A program made the translations under genes and the position numbers. The notes below the pieces were generated by a model. It ran no database searches. It had not been told where the DNA came from and saw nothing but the letters and a program-made list of their open reading frames with translations. This document shows positions 43,478 to 51,869 of a stretch of 64,000 nucleotides of DNA, one piece after another (within the stretch, counting starts at the first letter, position 1; every line of letters starts with the position of its first letter). The DNA comes from JBBQNJ01 sp038329845 (lineage in GTDB: Bacteria; Planctomycetota; Phycisphaerae; Tepidisphaerales; Tepidisphaeraceae): positions 1-64,000 of the forward strand of contig JBBQNJ010000003.1 of the NCBI GenBank assembly GCA_038329845.1, given 5' to 3'.

Positions 43478-44475
43478 TACGCGACCCCCATTCCGCGGTA
43501 GTTCATCGGCGCGTTCATCAACCACCCGATCCCGAACGGCTCGCCGGTAGGGCGGAACGGAACCCGCGCCGCGATGTCATCTAGCTTTTTGAGCAGCTCC
43601 GCCGGCAACGCCCCCAGTTCGGCGGCGGCGACGTTCTGTTCGACCTCCTGTACCGACCTCGCCCCCATCAGCACGCACCCCACATCCGGGTTGGACAGCA
43701 CGAACCGCAGCCCCATCTCCGGCAGCGACATCCCCACCTCCTCCGCCAGGTCGTACAGCGCCCGCAACTGCTCTCGCCGCGGCACTGATAGCCATCGCAC
43801 CTTCGGATCGTCCAGCAACCCCCGATACGGCTTGGCCAACGCCCCCTGTTGCAGCGGCGAACCGACGATCACCCCGACGTTCATCGACTTGGCCGCCGGG
43901 ATCACCTCGATCGCCGCCTCGCGCCACAGCAGGCTGTAGTTGTATGCCGTCAATACCACGTCGAATTTGCCCGTCCGCACCAGGTATGCCAGTTCGGTCG
44001 TGGTCGTTCCGCCCAGCCCGGTGAAGCGGATCACCCCTTGCTTCTTCAACTCGTCGAGCACCTCGAGCACCGGCCCTTGCGGGCCTTGCCAATCGGTCCA
44101 CCAGTCGTATTGCAGCGGTCGCTCCGGCTCATGCACCATCAAAATGTCGATGTGATCGCGCTTGAGTAAGCGCAGGCTTTCCTTCACCGATTCCATCAGG
44201 CAGTTGCGGTCGTGCGGATCGAACGACTTGGGTCGTCCTCCCAGCTTGGTCGAGACCACCAGCGGCCGCTCGATCCCCTCGAGGCAGTGGCCCACCACCT
44301 CTTCGCTGTTGCCGTAGGTGGGCGCGGTGTCGATGTAGTTGATCCCCAACTCCACCGCCCGTTTCACCGATGCCTTGGCAACCTCCAGTTCCGCGGCAAA
44401 CGACGCGACAAACAGCCCGCCGAACGAAAGCTCACTCACCGCCAGGCCCGTTCGGCCCAAGATTCGTTTCTTCAC
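43477..44475 (-). CDS. Aldo/keto reductase
   Basis: This ~332-residue AKR barrel has all four catalytic residues: Asp and Tyr in YIDTAPTYGNSE, Lys in VVSTKLGG and His in ILMVHEPE. The NADPH-binding end shows CVLMGARSVQEVEQN. Similar enzymes in sugar operons act on L-fucose or D-arabinose. The family starts KKRILGRTGLAVSEL, so I chose the GTG at 44475 with a GGAG 11 nt upstream; an ATG at 44502 is an alternative. It is coupled to the alcohol dehydrogenase by TAATG. Confidence 0.87.
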   Translation of the reverse strand: MKKRILGRTGLAVSELSFGGLFVASFAAELEVAKASVKRAVELGINYIDTAPTYGNSEEVVGHCLEGIERPLVVSTKLGGRPKSFDPHDRNCLMESVKESLRLLKRDHIDILMVHEPERPLQYDWWTDWQGPQGPVLEVLDELKKQGVIRFTGLGGTTTTELAYLVRTGKFDVVLTAYNYSLLWREAAIEVIPAAKSMNVGVIVGSPLQQGALAKPYRGLLDDPKVRWLSVPRREQLRALYDLAEEVGMSLPEMGLRFVLSNPDVGCVLMGARSVQEVEQNVAAAELGALPAELLKKLDDIAARVPFRPTGEPFGIGWLMNAPMNYRGMGVA

Positions 44476-44548
44476 GACCCGTGGTTCTCCAAAAAGCCCC
44501 ATCCCAACCGTCGATGATCCGCGCCGCCGTCCGGATGACCGCCGGCGT

Positions 44549-45463
44549 CTATTCGTGATCCGCCACGTACCAGAAAAACTGGCCGGGGGAGCTGAACTTG
44601 TAGTCAAACGGATATTGGAACGGCAGATACCCATCCGGCGCCCCGAAGTCTTTGGGGCGTTTGCCCGCTTGCCAGGGGATGCCGCTGCGCTCGGATTTCA
44701 TCGACAGCCACACCACGTGCCCGTCGCGGTAGCACACGTTCGATCCCGTGCGGTTGTGCGTGTAGTTGGCACCCATCGCGGCCGTGGCCTGCCCCGGGCC
44801 GCCTCCCGGCCACTGCTGGGCGCAGGCCATGTACGCCGGCGGAAGCTGGTGCATCTGGATCTTCCGGACCGAGAAATACCCCAGGTAGTCGCCCGTCTTC
44901 GGGTCTGTGTTGAAGTTGTAGTCGGCGATGTCCGAGGAATTGCGATAGCAGTAGCTCGAGGTGTAACCCGATGACTTGCTGGGGCTCTGCTCCTCCTCCT
45001 TGTTGTACAGCCAGGTCTGCACGCCTTGGACGGGGAAGCAATTCGGCTCGCGGAAGTGGTACCAGTTCAACCCCGGCTGCGATAACTGAAACCCGGCCCC
45101 GGGGAGGTAGTTGGTCGCCGGACAGGCGAAAATCTGTTGGCTCTTGGTGTATCCGCGATGGGTCAGCAGCCCGAACCCGGCGGTCATCGAGTCGGGGATG
45201 TTCCCCGCCCCGCGACCGAACGCCTCCTTGCTCATCTCCCGCCCGGCGGGGGGGACCGTACGATGGTCGGCCACATACATCGTCATGAACATGTGGATCT
45301 GCCGCAACTGACTGGCGCACGAGACCCGCACCGCCGCCTCCCGCGCCTTGCTCAGCGCGGGAAGCAATATGGCGATCAACACGGCGATCACCCCGATCAC
45401 CACAAGCAACTCAACCAGGGTAAAACCAAGCCGCGCCTCGGTGGATCGTGTCGGCCTGACCAT
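44549..45463 (-). CDS. Prepilin-type N-terminal cleavage/methylation protein
   Basis: This 304-residue protein has the type IV prepilin signal (LGFTLVELLVVIGVIAVLIA) with cleavage after Gly and an N-methyl Phe. The C-terminal region shows HNRTGSNVCYRDGHVVW, close to the His-X9-Asp-Gly motif of planctomycete and lentisphaeral secreted prepilin-like proteins, with one extra residue in the spacer. It is probably a pseudopilin-like surface protein secreted via a type II/IV system. An AAAGGAG lies 6 nt before the ATG at 45463. It sits among sugar-degradation genes. Confidence 0.88.
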   Translation of the reverse strand: MVRPTRSTEARLGFTLVELLVVIGVIAVLIAILLPALSKAREAAVRVSCASQLRQIHMFMTMYVADHRTVPPAGREMSKEAFGRGAGNIPDSMTAGFGLLTHRGYTKSQQIFACPATNYLPGAGFQLSQPGLNWYHFREPNCFPVQGVQTWLYNKEEEQSPSKSSGYTSSYCYRNSSDIADYNFNTDPKTGDYLGYFSVRKIQMHQLPPAYMACAQQWPGGGPGQATAAMGANYTHNRTGSNVCYRDGHVVWLSMKSERSGIPWQAGKRPKDFGAPDGYLPFQYPFDYKFSSPGQFFWYVADHE

Positions 45464-45550
45464 GAGTGGCTCCTTTCGCGCCGATGGCGCCCAGGTTCGT
45501 GGCATGCATCGCCACAGAAAATCCCTCCCGGTCCGTCTCGAAATCCCGCC

Positions 45551-47176
45551 TCACCCGCGCCGGCGCCCGCGTCGTGCGCCCAGCATCGCACCGATCCCCG
45601 CCAGCCCCATCAGGGTTGACGGCTCGGGGATGATGGCGAGTTGGATGCTATCGGTGTTGTAGACCAGCTTGTAGTTCCCGCTGTTCCCGATCCCGCCGGT
45701 CGTCGGGTTGCTCACCAGGGCGTTGTTCCAGTACACCCCGTTGAACGTCCCGCCGATCGAACCGCTGGAAAGTTGCGCCAAGGTGTAGGTCGTGCCGGTA
45801 CTGAGCGTGCCCGACAGGTACAGCTTGTCGGTGGCCGATGACAGGTCCAGACCCGACAGCCCGGTCAGCAGGTCGATCTTCTGACCCGCCGCAGCGCTGT
45901 CCACGTCGATGAGCAGGTTTCCGGCGATCGTGGTGTTCCCGTTGACCGTGAACGTCCCGATGCTCACGCCGGTGGCCTGACCCGGCGCCACATTCCCGTC
46001 GCCGACCACATTCAGCAAGCTGCCGCTGGCCAACTTGATCGACCCATTGCCGCCCAGCGTGGCACTACCGGCAACCTGGTAGCTCTTTTGCCCGGCCCCG
46101 GCGTACGCCTCGGCCGTGCCATTCATCAGCAACGTGCCGACATTGACCTCAAAGGCGTTGGTCATGCCCGAATCCCCAGTAAAGGTCGAGGTCCCGCCGA
46201 TCACCAGCGTGCCGGCGCCATTCTTGACGAACCCGATCTCCCGCAGCCCGCCGACGCCGTTGTTCAATCCGCCGGCGATCTCCGTGCGGGTGTTGTTGAC
46301 GTTGATGTTGAAAAAATCGGTCGTGTTCGTCCCCCCGGTCTTGCCTTCGATCGTCACGGGGGAGGAGTAGGTGAAGGTGAGATTGTCCCCTCCGAACGTC
46401 ACGGCGTTGTTGGTGGCGCCGATCCCCGTGACCGCGTCCAAGGCATTGGCGATCGTGCGATTCCCGTTAATCGCGTTCCAGGTAGCCGAGCTGTTGGAAC
46501 CGCCGGCAAATTTCAACGACGCCGTGCCGGCGGCGTTGTTGTGTCCCAGCGATACGCTTCCGGCGCCGAGGGTGATCGACCCCGAAAAGGCGTTGTTCCC
46601 GGCGAGCGTCAACTGCGCACTGTTCACCGCCAGGGAGTTGGCTCCGCCGGTTTCGGTGATCTTGCCATTGATGATGATCGGATACGAGCCGCCCAGCGAA
46701 TGGCTGCCCCCGCCCGCCAGCACCAACGGGGCGTCGATCTGCATCCCCCGCGTGACCGTGATCCCGCCATTGACCGTCAGTTTATACAAATTGCCGCCAT
46801 CCGGGGCGATGGTCGGCATTCCGGTGGTTCCGCCACTCCTGGTGACGCTCGCCGCCGTGATGTCGCTGCCCAGGGTGACGGTGTAGTTGTCGCCGTTCGC
46901 CAGCCCGCCCTGGCCGAAGGTTGCGGCGTCCGGGGTGGCGTTATTCCACGAGACATTGGCCGAGCCAGTCCACCAGTTGGTGTTCGAGGTGTTCCAAGTT
47001 CCATTGCCGGCCTGTGCCAAGGTTGTTCCGGTATCGGCATCCCAGGTCAGCGCTGCGCCTTGCGCCTGCGTCGTCGCCAGAGCCGCGAGGACCGCCGGTG
47101 CCAAGAGGCCCAGCGACCGGCGGCGGGGGGTTGAACCCACGCGATTCGAATTCGGTTTGCGTGAAGTGTTGTTCAT
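45551..47176 (-). CDS. PEP-CTERM sorting-domain exported protein (autotransporter-repeat-like)
   Basis: This 541-residue exported protein starts with a signal peptide (SLGLLAPAVLAALATTQAQGA) and is rich in Gly, Thr, Asn and Ser in a beta-solenoid-like pattern resembling autotransporter passenger repeats (KNGAGTLVIGGTSTFTGDSG, GTFTVNGNTTIAGNLLIDVD). It ends in PEPSTLMGLAGIGAMLGARR, the PEP-CTERM sorting signal: Pro-Glu-Pro, a membrane helix and a basic tail. An exosortase would process it; none is in the window. A GAGGAGA site precedes the ATG. It lies between the regulator and the prepilin-like gene. Confidence 0.9.
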   Translation of the reverse strand: MNNTSRKPNSNRVGSTPRRRSLGLLAPAVLAALATTQAQGAALTWDADTGTTLAQAGNGTWNTSNTNWWTGSANVSWNNATPDAATFGQGGLANGDNYTVTLGSDITAASVTRSGGTTGMPTIAPDGGNLYKLTVNGGITVTRGMQIDAPLVLAGGGSHSLGGSYPIIINGKITETGGANSLAVNSAQLTLAGNNAFSGSITLGAGSVSLGHNNAAGTASLKFAGGSNSSATWNAINGNRTIANALDAVTGIGATNNAVTFGGDNLTFTYSSPVTIEGKTGGTNTTDFFNINVNNTRTEIAGGLNNGVGGLREIGFVKNGAGTLVIGGTSTFTGDSGMTNAFEVNVGTLLMNGTAEAYAGAGQKSYQVAGSATLGGNGSIKLASGSLLNVVGDGNVAPGQATGVSIGTFTVNGNTTIAGNLLIDVDSAAAGQKIDLLTGLSGLDLSSATDKLYLSGTLSTGTTYTLAQLSSGSIGGTFNGVYWNNALVSNPTTGGIGNSGNYKLVYNTDSIQLAIIPEPSTLMGLAGIGAMLGARRGRRRG

Positions 47177-47287
47177 TGCATTCTCCTCATCGGTGCCGAC
47201 CCCATCTCGTATCCCGCCTCGGCACTCACCGAAGCGTTATTCAGATCGAAATTGTGGCCGGTGCCCTCGTTTAATTGAATAGAACCC

Positions 47288-48466
47288 TCAAGTGGAAACC
47301 TCGATCGCCGATCTTTCATCGCGTGCCTTCGATCGCCGCGTGAAAGCGGCTACAGCCGCCGGGCGCACGACCGGCCCCGCCGGATATCCGTGGGTGTCGG
47401 CCGGATGCTCGCGGAACGACATCGTCCGCGTCTCCTGGTCGCCCAACTCCCCGTGCAGACGCTTGACCAACAAATCCCCGAGCGCCTCGGCCATTTCCGA
47501 TGGATCAAACTCGATCGTCGTGACCGGCAACCGGATGGGCGGGGCGTTGCCTTTGTTGGTCTGCACCACCAGCCGCAATTCCTCCGGCACGCGCACGCCC
47601 AGCTCGGCCATCGCCAATTGCGCATCGTAAAACAGCATGTCGTCCAGGATCACCATTCCATCCGGTTTTTCCCCGGCGGTCATCCAGATTTCGCGGAATT
47701 CCTCCCATCCCGATCCGGCCAGGCCGGGATTCAAGTCGGCGCGAATCCACGCATCGCTGGTACACAGAGCGCATTCGGCGACCGCCCGGCGGAACGGCTG
47801 GACCCTGTTCCAAGCCAGAAGGCCCAGCCGTCGGCAACCCTGCTTGGCCAGGTTCCGTACCGCAGCCCCGATCAAGGCGTCAAAATCCACCGACACGGTG
47901 TACGGGGTCATGAATCCCACCAGCGGAACCGGACACGCCCGCACCCGCCGGTGCCACGCCGGCATCGACGGCACGTCCACGATCACGCCGCCATCGAGTT
48001 TCCCGTCCAATGCATCGCTCCAGAACCGCGGGCACGTCGGGGATTCCGACGGCTCGGGACTCGGCTCGGCACTGCCCACGTACAAATGCGCCTCGTATCC
48101 CCGGTGCTCCAGATCCATCTTCAAGGCACTGGTCAACGCCCGGAAATGGTGGCTGATCCGCCGGTTCAGAAGGTTCACTTCGGATAAAATCCCAATCCGG
48201 CAGTGAGTCTTCTGCTCGGCCACAAACACCCCGCGCCCTTGGCGCTTGGTGAGCAGCCCCTTGCGTGCAAGCAATTCCAAGGCATTGGTGAGGGTGTGCT
48301 TGCTGACACTATAGCGGCAGGCCAATTCGACGACCGTCGGCAGCCGCGTTCCCGGCGTCCCCGGGTTGACGAACTCCGCCCGCAACCGACCGGCAATCTG
48401 GTCTGGCAAGCTGAGATACGTATCAGAAGAAGCCCTGTCTTCCATATCAATAGGTATCCTACTCAA
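47288..48466 (-). CDS. GntR-family regulator with LacI-type sugar-binding domain
   Basis: This 392-residue regulator has an N-terminal GntR winged helix (LPDQIAGRLRAEF, GTRLPTVVELACRYSVSKHTLTNALELLARKGLLTKRQGRGVFV, residues ~20-80), then a LacI/periplasmic-binding-protein-like domain (GILSEVNLLNRR, DGGVIVDVPS, RLGLLAWNRV, PDGMVILDD). It should sense a sugar released by the locus and control the operon that follows. The ATG at 48466 or 48445 may be the start. It is the first host gene left of the phage-derived segment. Confidence 0.9.
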   Translation of the reverse strand: MSRIPIDMEDRASSDTYLSLPDQIAGRLRAEFVNPGTPGTRLPTVVELACRYSVSKHTLTNALELLARKGLLTKRQGRGVFVAEQKTHCRIGILSEVNLLNRRISHHFRALTSALKMDLEHRGYEAHLYVGSAEPSPEPSESPTCPRFWSDALDGKLDGGVIVDVPSMPAWHRRVRACPVPLVGFMTPYTVSVDFDALIGAAVRNLAKQGCRRLGLLAWNRVQPFRRAVAECALCTSDAWIRADLNPGLAGSGWEEFREIWMTAGEKPDGMVILDDMLFYDAQLAMAELGVRVPEELRLVVQTNKGNAPPIRLPVTTIEFDPSEMAEALGDLLVKRLHGELGDQETRTMSFREHPADTHGYPAGPVVRPAAVAAFTRRSKARDERSAIEVST

Positions 48467-48629
48467 TCCCCGGGTGCTGTCAAGGAGAATTCCAGAAAAA
48501 AGCAGAGGGGTTCTTTAACGTCCGATAATGCATGTTATGTTAAGCTTGCCAATTTTCTCAGCAAAACAGGGGGAAAAGGCGGCTAAGCACCCAGCCAACC
48601 TATTGCCTTCGCATACCTAACAAATTGGA
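48467..48629. other. Junction between host regulator and phage-derived block
   Basis: These 163 bp lie upstream of the GntR gene and downstream of the last phage-type gene. The stretch 48500-48570 is relatively AT-rich and could hold the regulator's promoter. I see no tRNA end, direct repeat or integrase that would mark an attachment site. Confidence 0.35.
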
Positions 48630-49928
48630 TCAAATTCTGGTTCGCGCGGGTGCCACGGATGGCGCAGTTGCCATCACCAAACCACGACGGCTGTTTAGAA
48701 GGTCTTCGATCTGCCAGCCCGAAGCCGACAGGAATCCCAGTGTTTGCCGTTCCCCAGTGCGCTTCGAATCATGTATCAGCAAGCGGTCGGATCGATCCAT
48801 CGCATAGCAAACGCTATCCATGCGGGAAAATGGCTTTCCCCCACGCGGGCCGTCAATAAGGCACAGATCGTAGCGCCTGTCGGGCAAGTCGGTGGTGATT
48901 GGACGACCGGCCCCGTAGAGCCGCAAATCGATCATGGGATGATCGTAGATCGGTTTTGTCTTGGCGTACCACCGTTCGTCGGCTTCCATGCTGGTGACGT
49001 GGCAGCGACAGCCGGCGAAGGCCGCCGTGCTGTAACCCGATCCGAACTCAAGCACCGTTTTAACGCGATATCGGCGAACGACATTTGCCAGTTGTTCGAG
49101 CTCCGCGACATCCATGCCCCAGGCGTTCGACAGGACCGGACTGCCACCGGTTTCCTTGAACTCGAAGTTTGCGCCGTACATGACCTCATCAGGTCCGGCG
49201 AAAAACCCCTCAAGGAGTATGGAAATTCGCCATCGGCAATCAGGATTTTCCAGTGTTACGAGTGTGGTTTTGGTTATGGAAGCGGTCGCTGGTTGCGACC
49301 ACGGCCCGCAGTTCGTGAGCCCGGCGTAACAGTCGCCGATGATCGGATCGCACGATTTATAGGTGTATGATACGACGACCGACTCTTCATACAGCTCCCA
49401 CCAGCATTCGTCGGCGAGACGGTTGACGGTGACGGTGTACGGCGAAAGCGCGACTTCCACGAGATTTCCGGCGTCGGAACAAATCGTGATGGTGCGCGCT
49501 GGAATGGTGACCTGGTAACTGGTTGCCAGCCCTGCCGGCGGGCACTGGCACGGGGCCGGGTCCTCGCCCGACGAAGATGAAGACGAAGACGAAGATGAAG
49601 ATGAAGACGAAGATGAATTAGGTGAACCGCAGCATCCCGGCGGCGCCAACAACGGCGCCGTGGGCGTTGCCGGCGAGAAGTCGCCGCAATTCGCCACACT
49701 GGCACAAAGCAAGTGCTTGAGCACCTTGGTGGCGACGCACCCATCGTAGTGCCATACGTCGATTGCGAGACCGAACGTGTTCCCGCAATCGCTGGCGACC
49801 AGCGTGACGGCGCTGTAGCCGGTGTCGCAATCGTAGGTCGTCTGGAACTTGTGGAAGCAACGCGGCCCGGAGGCGGTGCTAGAGGACGCGCCGATGCTCG
49901 ACGATTTGGCCGATCCGTACTCAGACAC
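48630..49928 (-). CDS. Ser-rich-linker phage protein fused to a methyltransferase-like domain
   Basis: This 432-residue protein starts at a GTG overlapping the previous stop. Residues ~1-110 are Cys-rich beta-type sequence, then a run of 16 serines (positions 49570-49617), then CQCPPAG and a second beta domain. From ~residue 265 it changes to a class I methyltransferase-like fold: VKTVLEFGSGYSTAAFAG (SAM motif I), SMEADERWY (motif II) and YDLCLIDGPRGG (motif IV-like). The N-terminal part resembles planctomycete prophage proteins with poly-Ser linkers. I do not know its function; it may be a tail-spike or decoration protein with an attached methyltransferase. Confidence 0.7.
   Translation of the reverse strand: MSEYGSAKSSSIGASSSTASGPRCFHKFQTTYDCDTGYSAVTLVASDCGNTFGLAIDVWHYDGCVATKVLKHLLCASVANCGDFSPATPTAPLLAPPGCCGSPNSSSSSSSSSSSSSSSSGEDPAPCQCPPAGLATSYQVTIPARTITICSDAGNLVEVALSPYTVTVNRLADECWWELYEESVVVSYTYKSCDPIIGDCYAGLTNCGPWSQPATASITKTTLVTLENPDCRWRISILLEGFFAGPDEVMYGANFEFKETGGSPVLSNAWGMDVAELEQLANVVRRYRVKTVLEFGSGYSTAAFAGCRCHVTSMEADERWYAKTKPIYDHPMIDLRLYGAGRPITTDLPDRRYDLCLIDGPRGGKPFSRMDSVCYAMDRSDRLLIHDSKRTGERQTLGFLSASGWQIEDLLNSRRGLVMATAPSVAPARTRI
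49570..49617 (-). repeat. Perfect hexanucleotide repeat encoding a 16-serine linker
   Basis: Eight tandem GAYGAA units (48 bp, Y = C or T) encode 16 consecutive Ser codons on the minus strand. A 6-bp unit can lengthen or shorten without a frameshift. Confidence 0.9.
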
Positions 49929-50241
49929 CGAACGCCTGCAACTTTCGTTCGTTCTCGGCGAACTGCTGGGCGGTCTTGGGCGTGAAGCGAATGTCCGCGA
50001 ATCCGCGGCGGATCCCGCTCAAGCGAAAGACCAGCCGCAGGTGCTTTCGACGCTGCTGTTTGTCGAACGTCACGCTGATTTCATCGCCCCACACTTTGGC
50101 GCCGAGCAACACCGGCTTGTCACAGGTGTGCCCGATCACCTCGATGCTGTCTCGGTCGCAGACCTCGACGAAACGCGGGTCGATGGGGACAGACTGATTG
50201 TGCTGGGTGCATTCGACCACCAGAACGTCGTGGAACCGCAC
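49921..50241 (-). CDS. Phage-module hypothetical protein
   Basis: This 106-residue soluble, charged protein (GTG start) lies between the 62-residue protein and the Ser-rich protein. I recognise no named family. The frame stays open upstream to about 50280 with a plausible peptide (LYVDESPDVRFHDVLVVE) but no ATG; a one-base frameshift at a run of four C (plus strand 50266-50269) would join it to the end of the upstream gene. Its stop overlaps the next start by 8 nt. Confidence 0.6.
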   Translation of the reverse strand: MRFHDVLVVECTQHNQSVPIDPRFVEVCDRDSIEVIGHTCDKPVLLGAKVWGDEISVTFDKQQRRKHLRLVFRLSGIRRGFADIRFTPKTAQQFAENERKLQAFGV

Positions 50242-50251
50242 GTCTGGCGAT

Positions 50252-50440
50252 TCATCGACGTACAGCCCCGACGAGCAGCAGCTTGTCCTCCGGGCTCGGG
50301 GGCATCTCCGTGATCACTTCGACCGTGAACGTGTTGACGAAGGTGGTCGCGGGCTGGCCACTGACGGCGCCGCCGGCAACGATCGCCGAGAGGGTCGTCT
50401 GGATGTTCGCGAAAATCTGCTGATCGACGGGGATGCCCAT
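50252..50440 (-). CDS. Small phage-module hypothetical protein, possibly frameshifted
   Basis: This is a 62-residue protein starting MGIPVDQQIFANIQTTLSAI at the ATG at 50440, ending shortly after PEDKLLLVGAVRR. It is unusually short, and its C-terminus continues smoothly in another frame into the next gene, so it could be the front half of one ~170-residue protein. The position after the gpZ-like gene suggests a head-tail or tail-completion role (inference). Confidence 0.5.
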   Translation of the reverse strand: MGIPVDQQIFANIQTTLSAIVAGGAVSGQPATTFVNTFTVEVITEMPPSPEDKLLLVGAVRR

Positions 50441-50456
50441 AGCTGAATCTGAAATC

Positions 50457-51116
50457 TCAACCGCCCCGCTTCTCCAATTGCCACTGCAGCTTGTTCGCCA
50501 GCCGCTCGGCCAGCACCCGATCGATCTCCTGGGTGATCTCCTGCGACAGCGTTCCATCCCGTTCCAGCACGCTCACCAGGGCGGGGCCGAACTGTTCCTT
50601 GATGGCCTGCCGCTTGAGCGGCTGACCCTTGCGCGGTCCGCGCTGGATCGTGCGCCCGGCGTAGGCCCCGCGCTGTGGCGGGTACTTCGGTTGATTCAAT
50701 ACGCGGGAGAAGATCCCCTTGTGACCGCGCTTCTGCGCCGCCGAGCCTTTGGGCATCGTCGCCTGGAACATGTGCTTGAACATTTGCGCGCCACCGGAGC
50801 GAAGGAGCTGCGCCACCACGCCCTCATCGGCGTCGATGAGAGCGTCGAACAATGCCAGAGGCAGTGCGGCGTAGCGCACCGCGATGCTGGCCACGGCCTC
50901 GCCACTGGCGGCCGAGAGCAGCGGTTTGCCGATCGCCTTGCGCACCTGGCTGATCTTCGCGGTTAGCTCGCGCCCGGCAGCGCGGGCGATGATGCCTCGG
51001 CTCCGCCGCGCCGTATCGTTCACCGCTGCCCGGATGGCGGCATGGGCCGCTCGCGGGTCCAGCGTCTGGCGGATCTCCGCCAGTGCCGCGTCGAGGGTTT
51101 GCGCCTGGAGGAACAT
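50457..51116 (-). CDS. Prophage minor tail protein Z (gpZ)-like
   Basis: This 219-residue basic, helical protein resembles lambda gpZ: an N-terminal helical region with RAAVNDTARRSRGIIARAAGREL, a central basic/aromatic stretch RVLNQPKYPPQRGAYAGRTIQRG and a C-terminal helix QEIDRVLAERLANKLQWQLEKR. gpZ-type proteins act at head-tail joining. Length matches the family (~200). It follows the amber-interrupted gene. Confidence 0.7.
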   Translation of the reverse strand: MFLQAQTLDAALAEIRQTLDPRAAHAAIRAAVNDTARRSRGIIARAAGRELTAKISQVRKAIGKPLLSAASGEAVASIAVRYAALPLALFDALIDADEGVVAQLLRSGGAQMFKHMFQATMPKGSAAQKRGHKGIFSRVLNQPKYPPQRGAYAGRTIQRGPRKGQPLKRQAIKEQFGPALVSVLERDGTLSQEITQEIDRVLAERLANKLQWQLEKRGG

Positions 51117-51137
51117 GAAGAAGGTGACCTCCCGTGG

Positions 51138-51413
51138 TTATGCTTCGAGCACCTGAAAATCCAGACTGCTCCCGCCTGTGTCGGCCAGGGCGTAAAGCGT
51201 CGCATCGCCAAGGCGCACCACGTAGGCCTCGCCCGGCTCCAACGCCAGTACGGGATAGAAGCTCGCGGCGACCACCACGCCGATCTGGATCGGAGCGGCC
51301 CCGGCATTGCGGATGAAGCCCAGTCCGATGCTGGCCATATCCGCCGGGAAGATGATCTGTTCGGCGCTGGTGTCCAGGTCCTGCGCCCCCGCGCCGTAGC
51401 GCGTGCCAGTCAT
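51138..51413 (-). CDS. Phage-module small protein, C-terminal part
   Basis: This 91-residue protein (MTGTRYGAGAQDLD ... IGVVVAASFYPVLALEPGEAYVVRLGD ... LDFQVLEA) resembles a small phage structural family usually 110-125 residues long. In the same frame, upstream, is an in-frame TAG (51423-51425) and before it a 26-residue ORF that starts in an ATGA overlap with the preceding gene. Read through the amber, one gets a 121-residue protein of the usual family length. It may be expressed by reinitiation, read-through, or be a pseudogene. Confidence 0.65.
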   Translation of the reverse strand: MTGTRYGAGAQDLDTSAEQIIFPADMASIGLGFIRNAGAAPIQIGVVVAASFYPVLALEPGEAYVVRLGDATLYALADTGGSSLDFQVLEA

Positions 51414-51422
51414 GTCAATCTT

Positions 51423-51503
51423 CTACCCCCAGCTCTTGCGCTCGAAGCTTAAGCCGCTCTTGGACACGTTCATTCGCACATCGACAGTAATTTCCTGACT
51501 CAT
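51423..51503 (-). CDS. 26-codon N-terminal part of the amber-interrupted gene
   Basis: Start ATG at 51503 overlaps the upstream stop (ATGA) and lies close to GGAGGCGCG. It encodes MSQEITVDVRMNVSKSGLSF and a few more residues, ending at TAG. The sequence looks like the N-terminus expected for the 51138-51413 protein, in the same frame and only 9 nt of coding away from its ATG. Confidence 0.55.
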   Translation of the reverse strand: MSQEITVDVRMNVSKSGLSFERKSWG

Positions 51504-51865
51504 CGCGCCTCCAGGGTGAGGATGGCCAGATCGTGCCACGCCCCACCGCCGCTTGCTGGAACGAACAGGGCGAATGATTCCGCCGCTTGTCCCACCCGCA
51601 ATGGCAACTCAATGCGATCGGCCCCGCGGGCATCGACCTCCGCCGAGCTGATGCCGCCAAGCACGTTGTTGGCCACGCTGATTAGCAGCTTGGGGCTGAC
51701 CAGGTTGCCGCTGGCGTCGAGATACGCCGGCGGCTGGCGGCGCACGATGCAGCGAATGTTCCGCTGTGGCTTGTTTCCTGCCGGAAGGTAGACCGCCGGC
51801 TCGTCGAAATCGCCGCCGAAGAACACGGACTGATCGCTCTTGAGCATGTCAGCAAAGCCGCCCAT
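51500..51865 (-). CDS. Phage-module hypothetical protein (121 aa)
   Basis: This soluble protein begins MGGFADMLKSDQSVFFGGDF and continues FDEPAVYLPAG and CIVRRQPPAYLDASGNLVSPKLLISVANN. The pattern (short start, mention of a file of beta strands) resembles head-tail joining proteins seen between capsid and tail genes, but I cannot assign a family. Its TGA overlaps the next ATG. Confidence 0.6.
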   Translation of the reverse strand: MGGFADMLKSDQSVFFGGDFDEPAVYLPAGNKPQRNIRCIVRRQPPAYLDASGNLVSPKLLISVANNVLGGISSAEVDARGADRIELPLRVGQAAESFALFVPASGGGAWHDLAILTLEAR

Positions 51866-51869
51866 GGAT

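Noticed and set aside
48467..48629. Phage attachment site at the left border
   Set aside because: No tRNA, integrase or direct repeat is visible, and only one border is inside the window.
49570..49617. Possible CRISPR array at the hexanucleotide repeat
   Set aside because: The unit is 6 bp with no spacers, and it encodes a serine linker in a supported gene.
51138..51503. Whole-module recoding of TAG as a sense codon
   Set aside because: At least two other genes of the module (58639-59448 and 62976-63290) end at TAG in sensible positions, so the amber at 51423 is a local feature.
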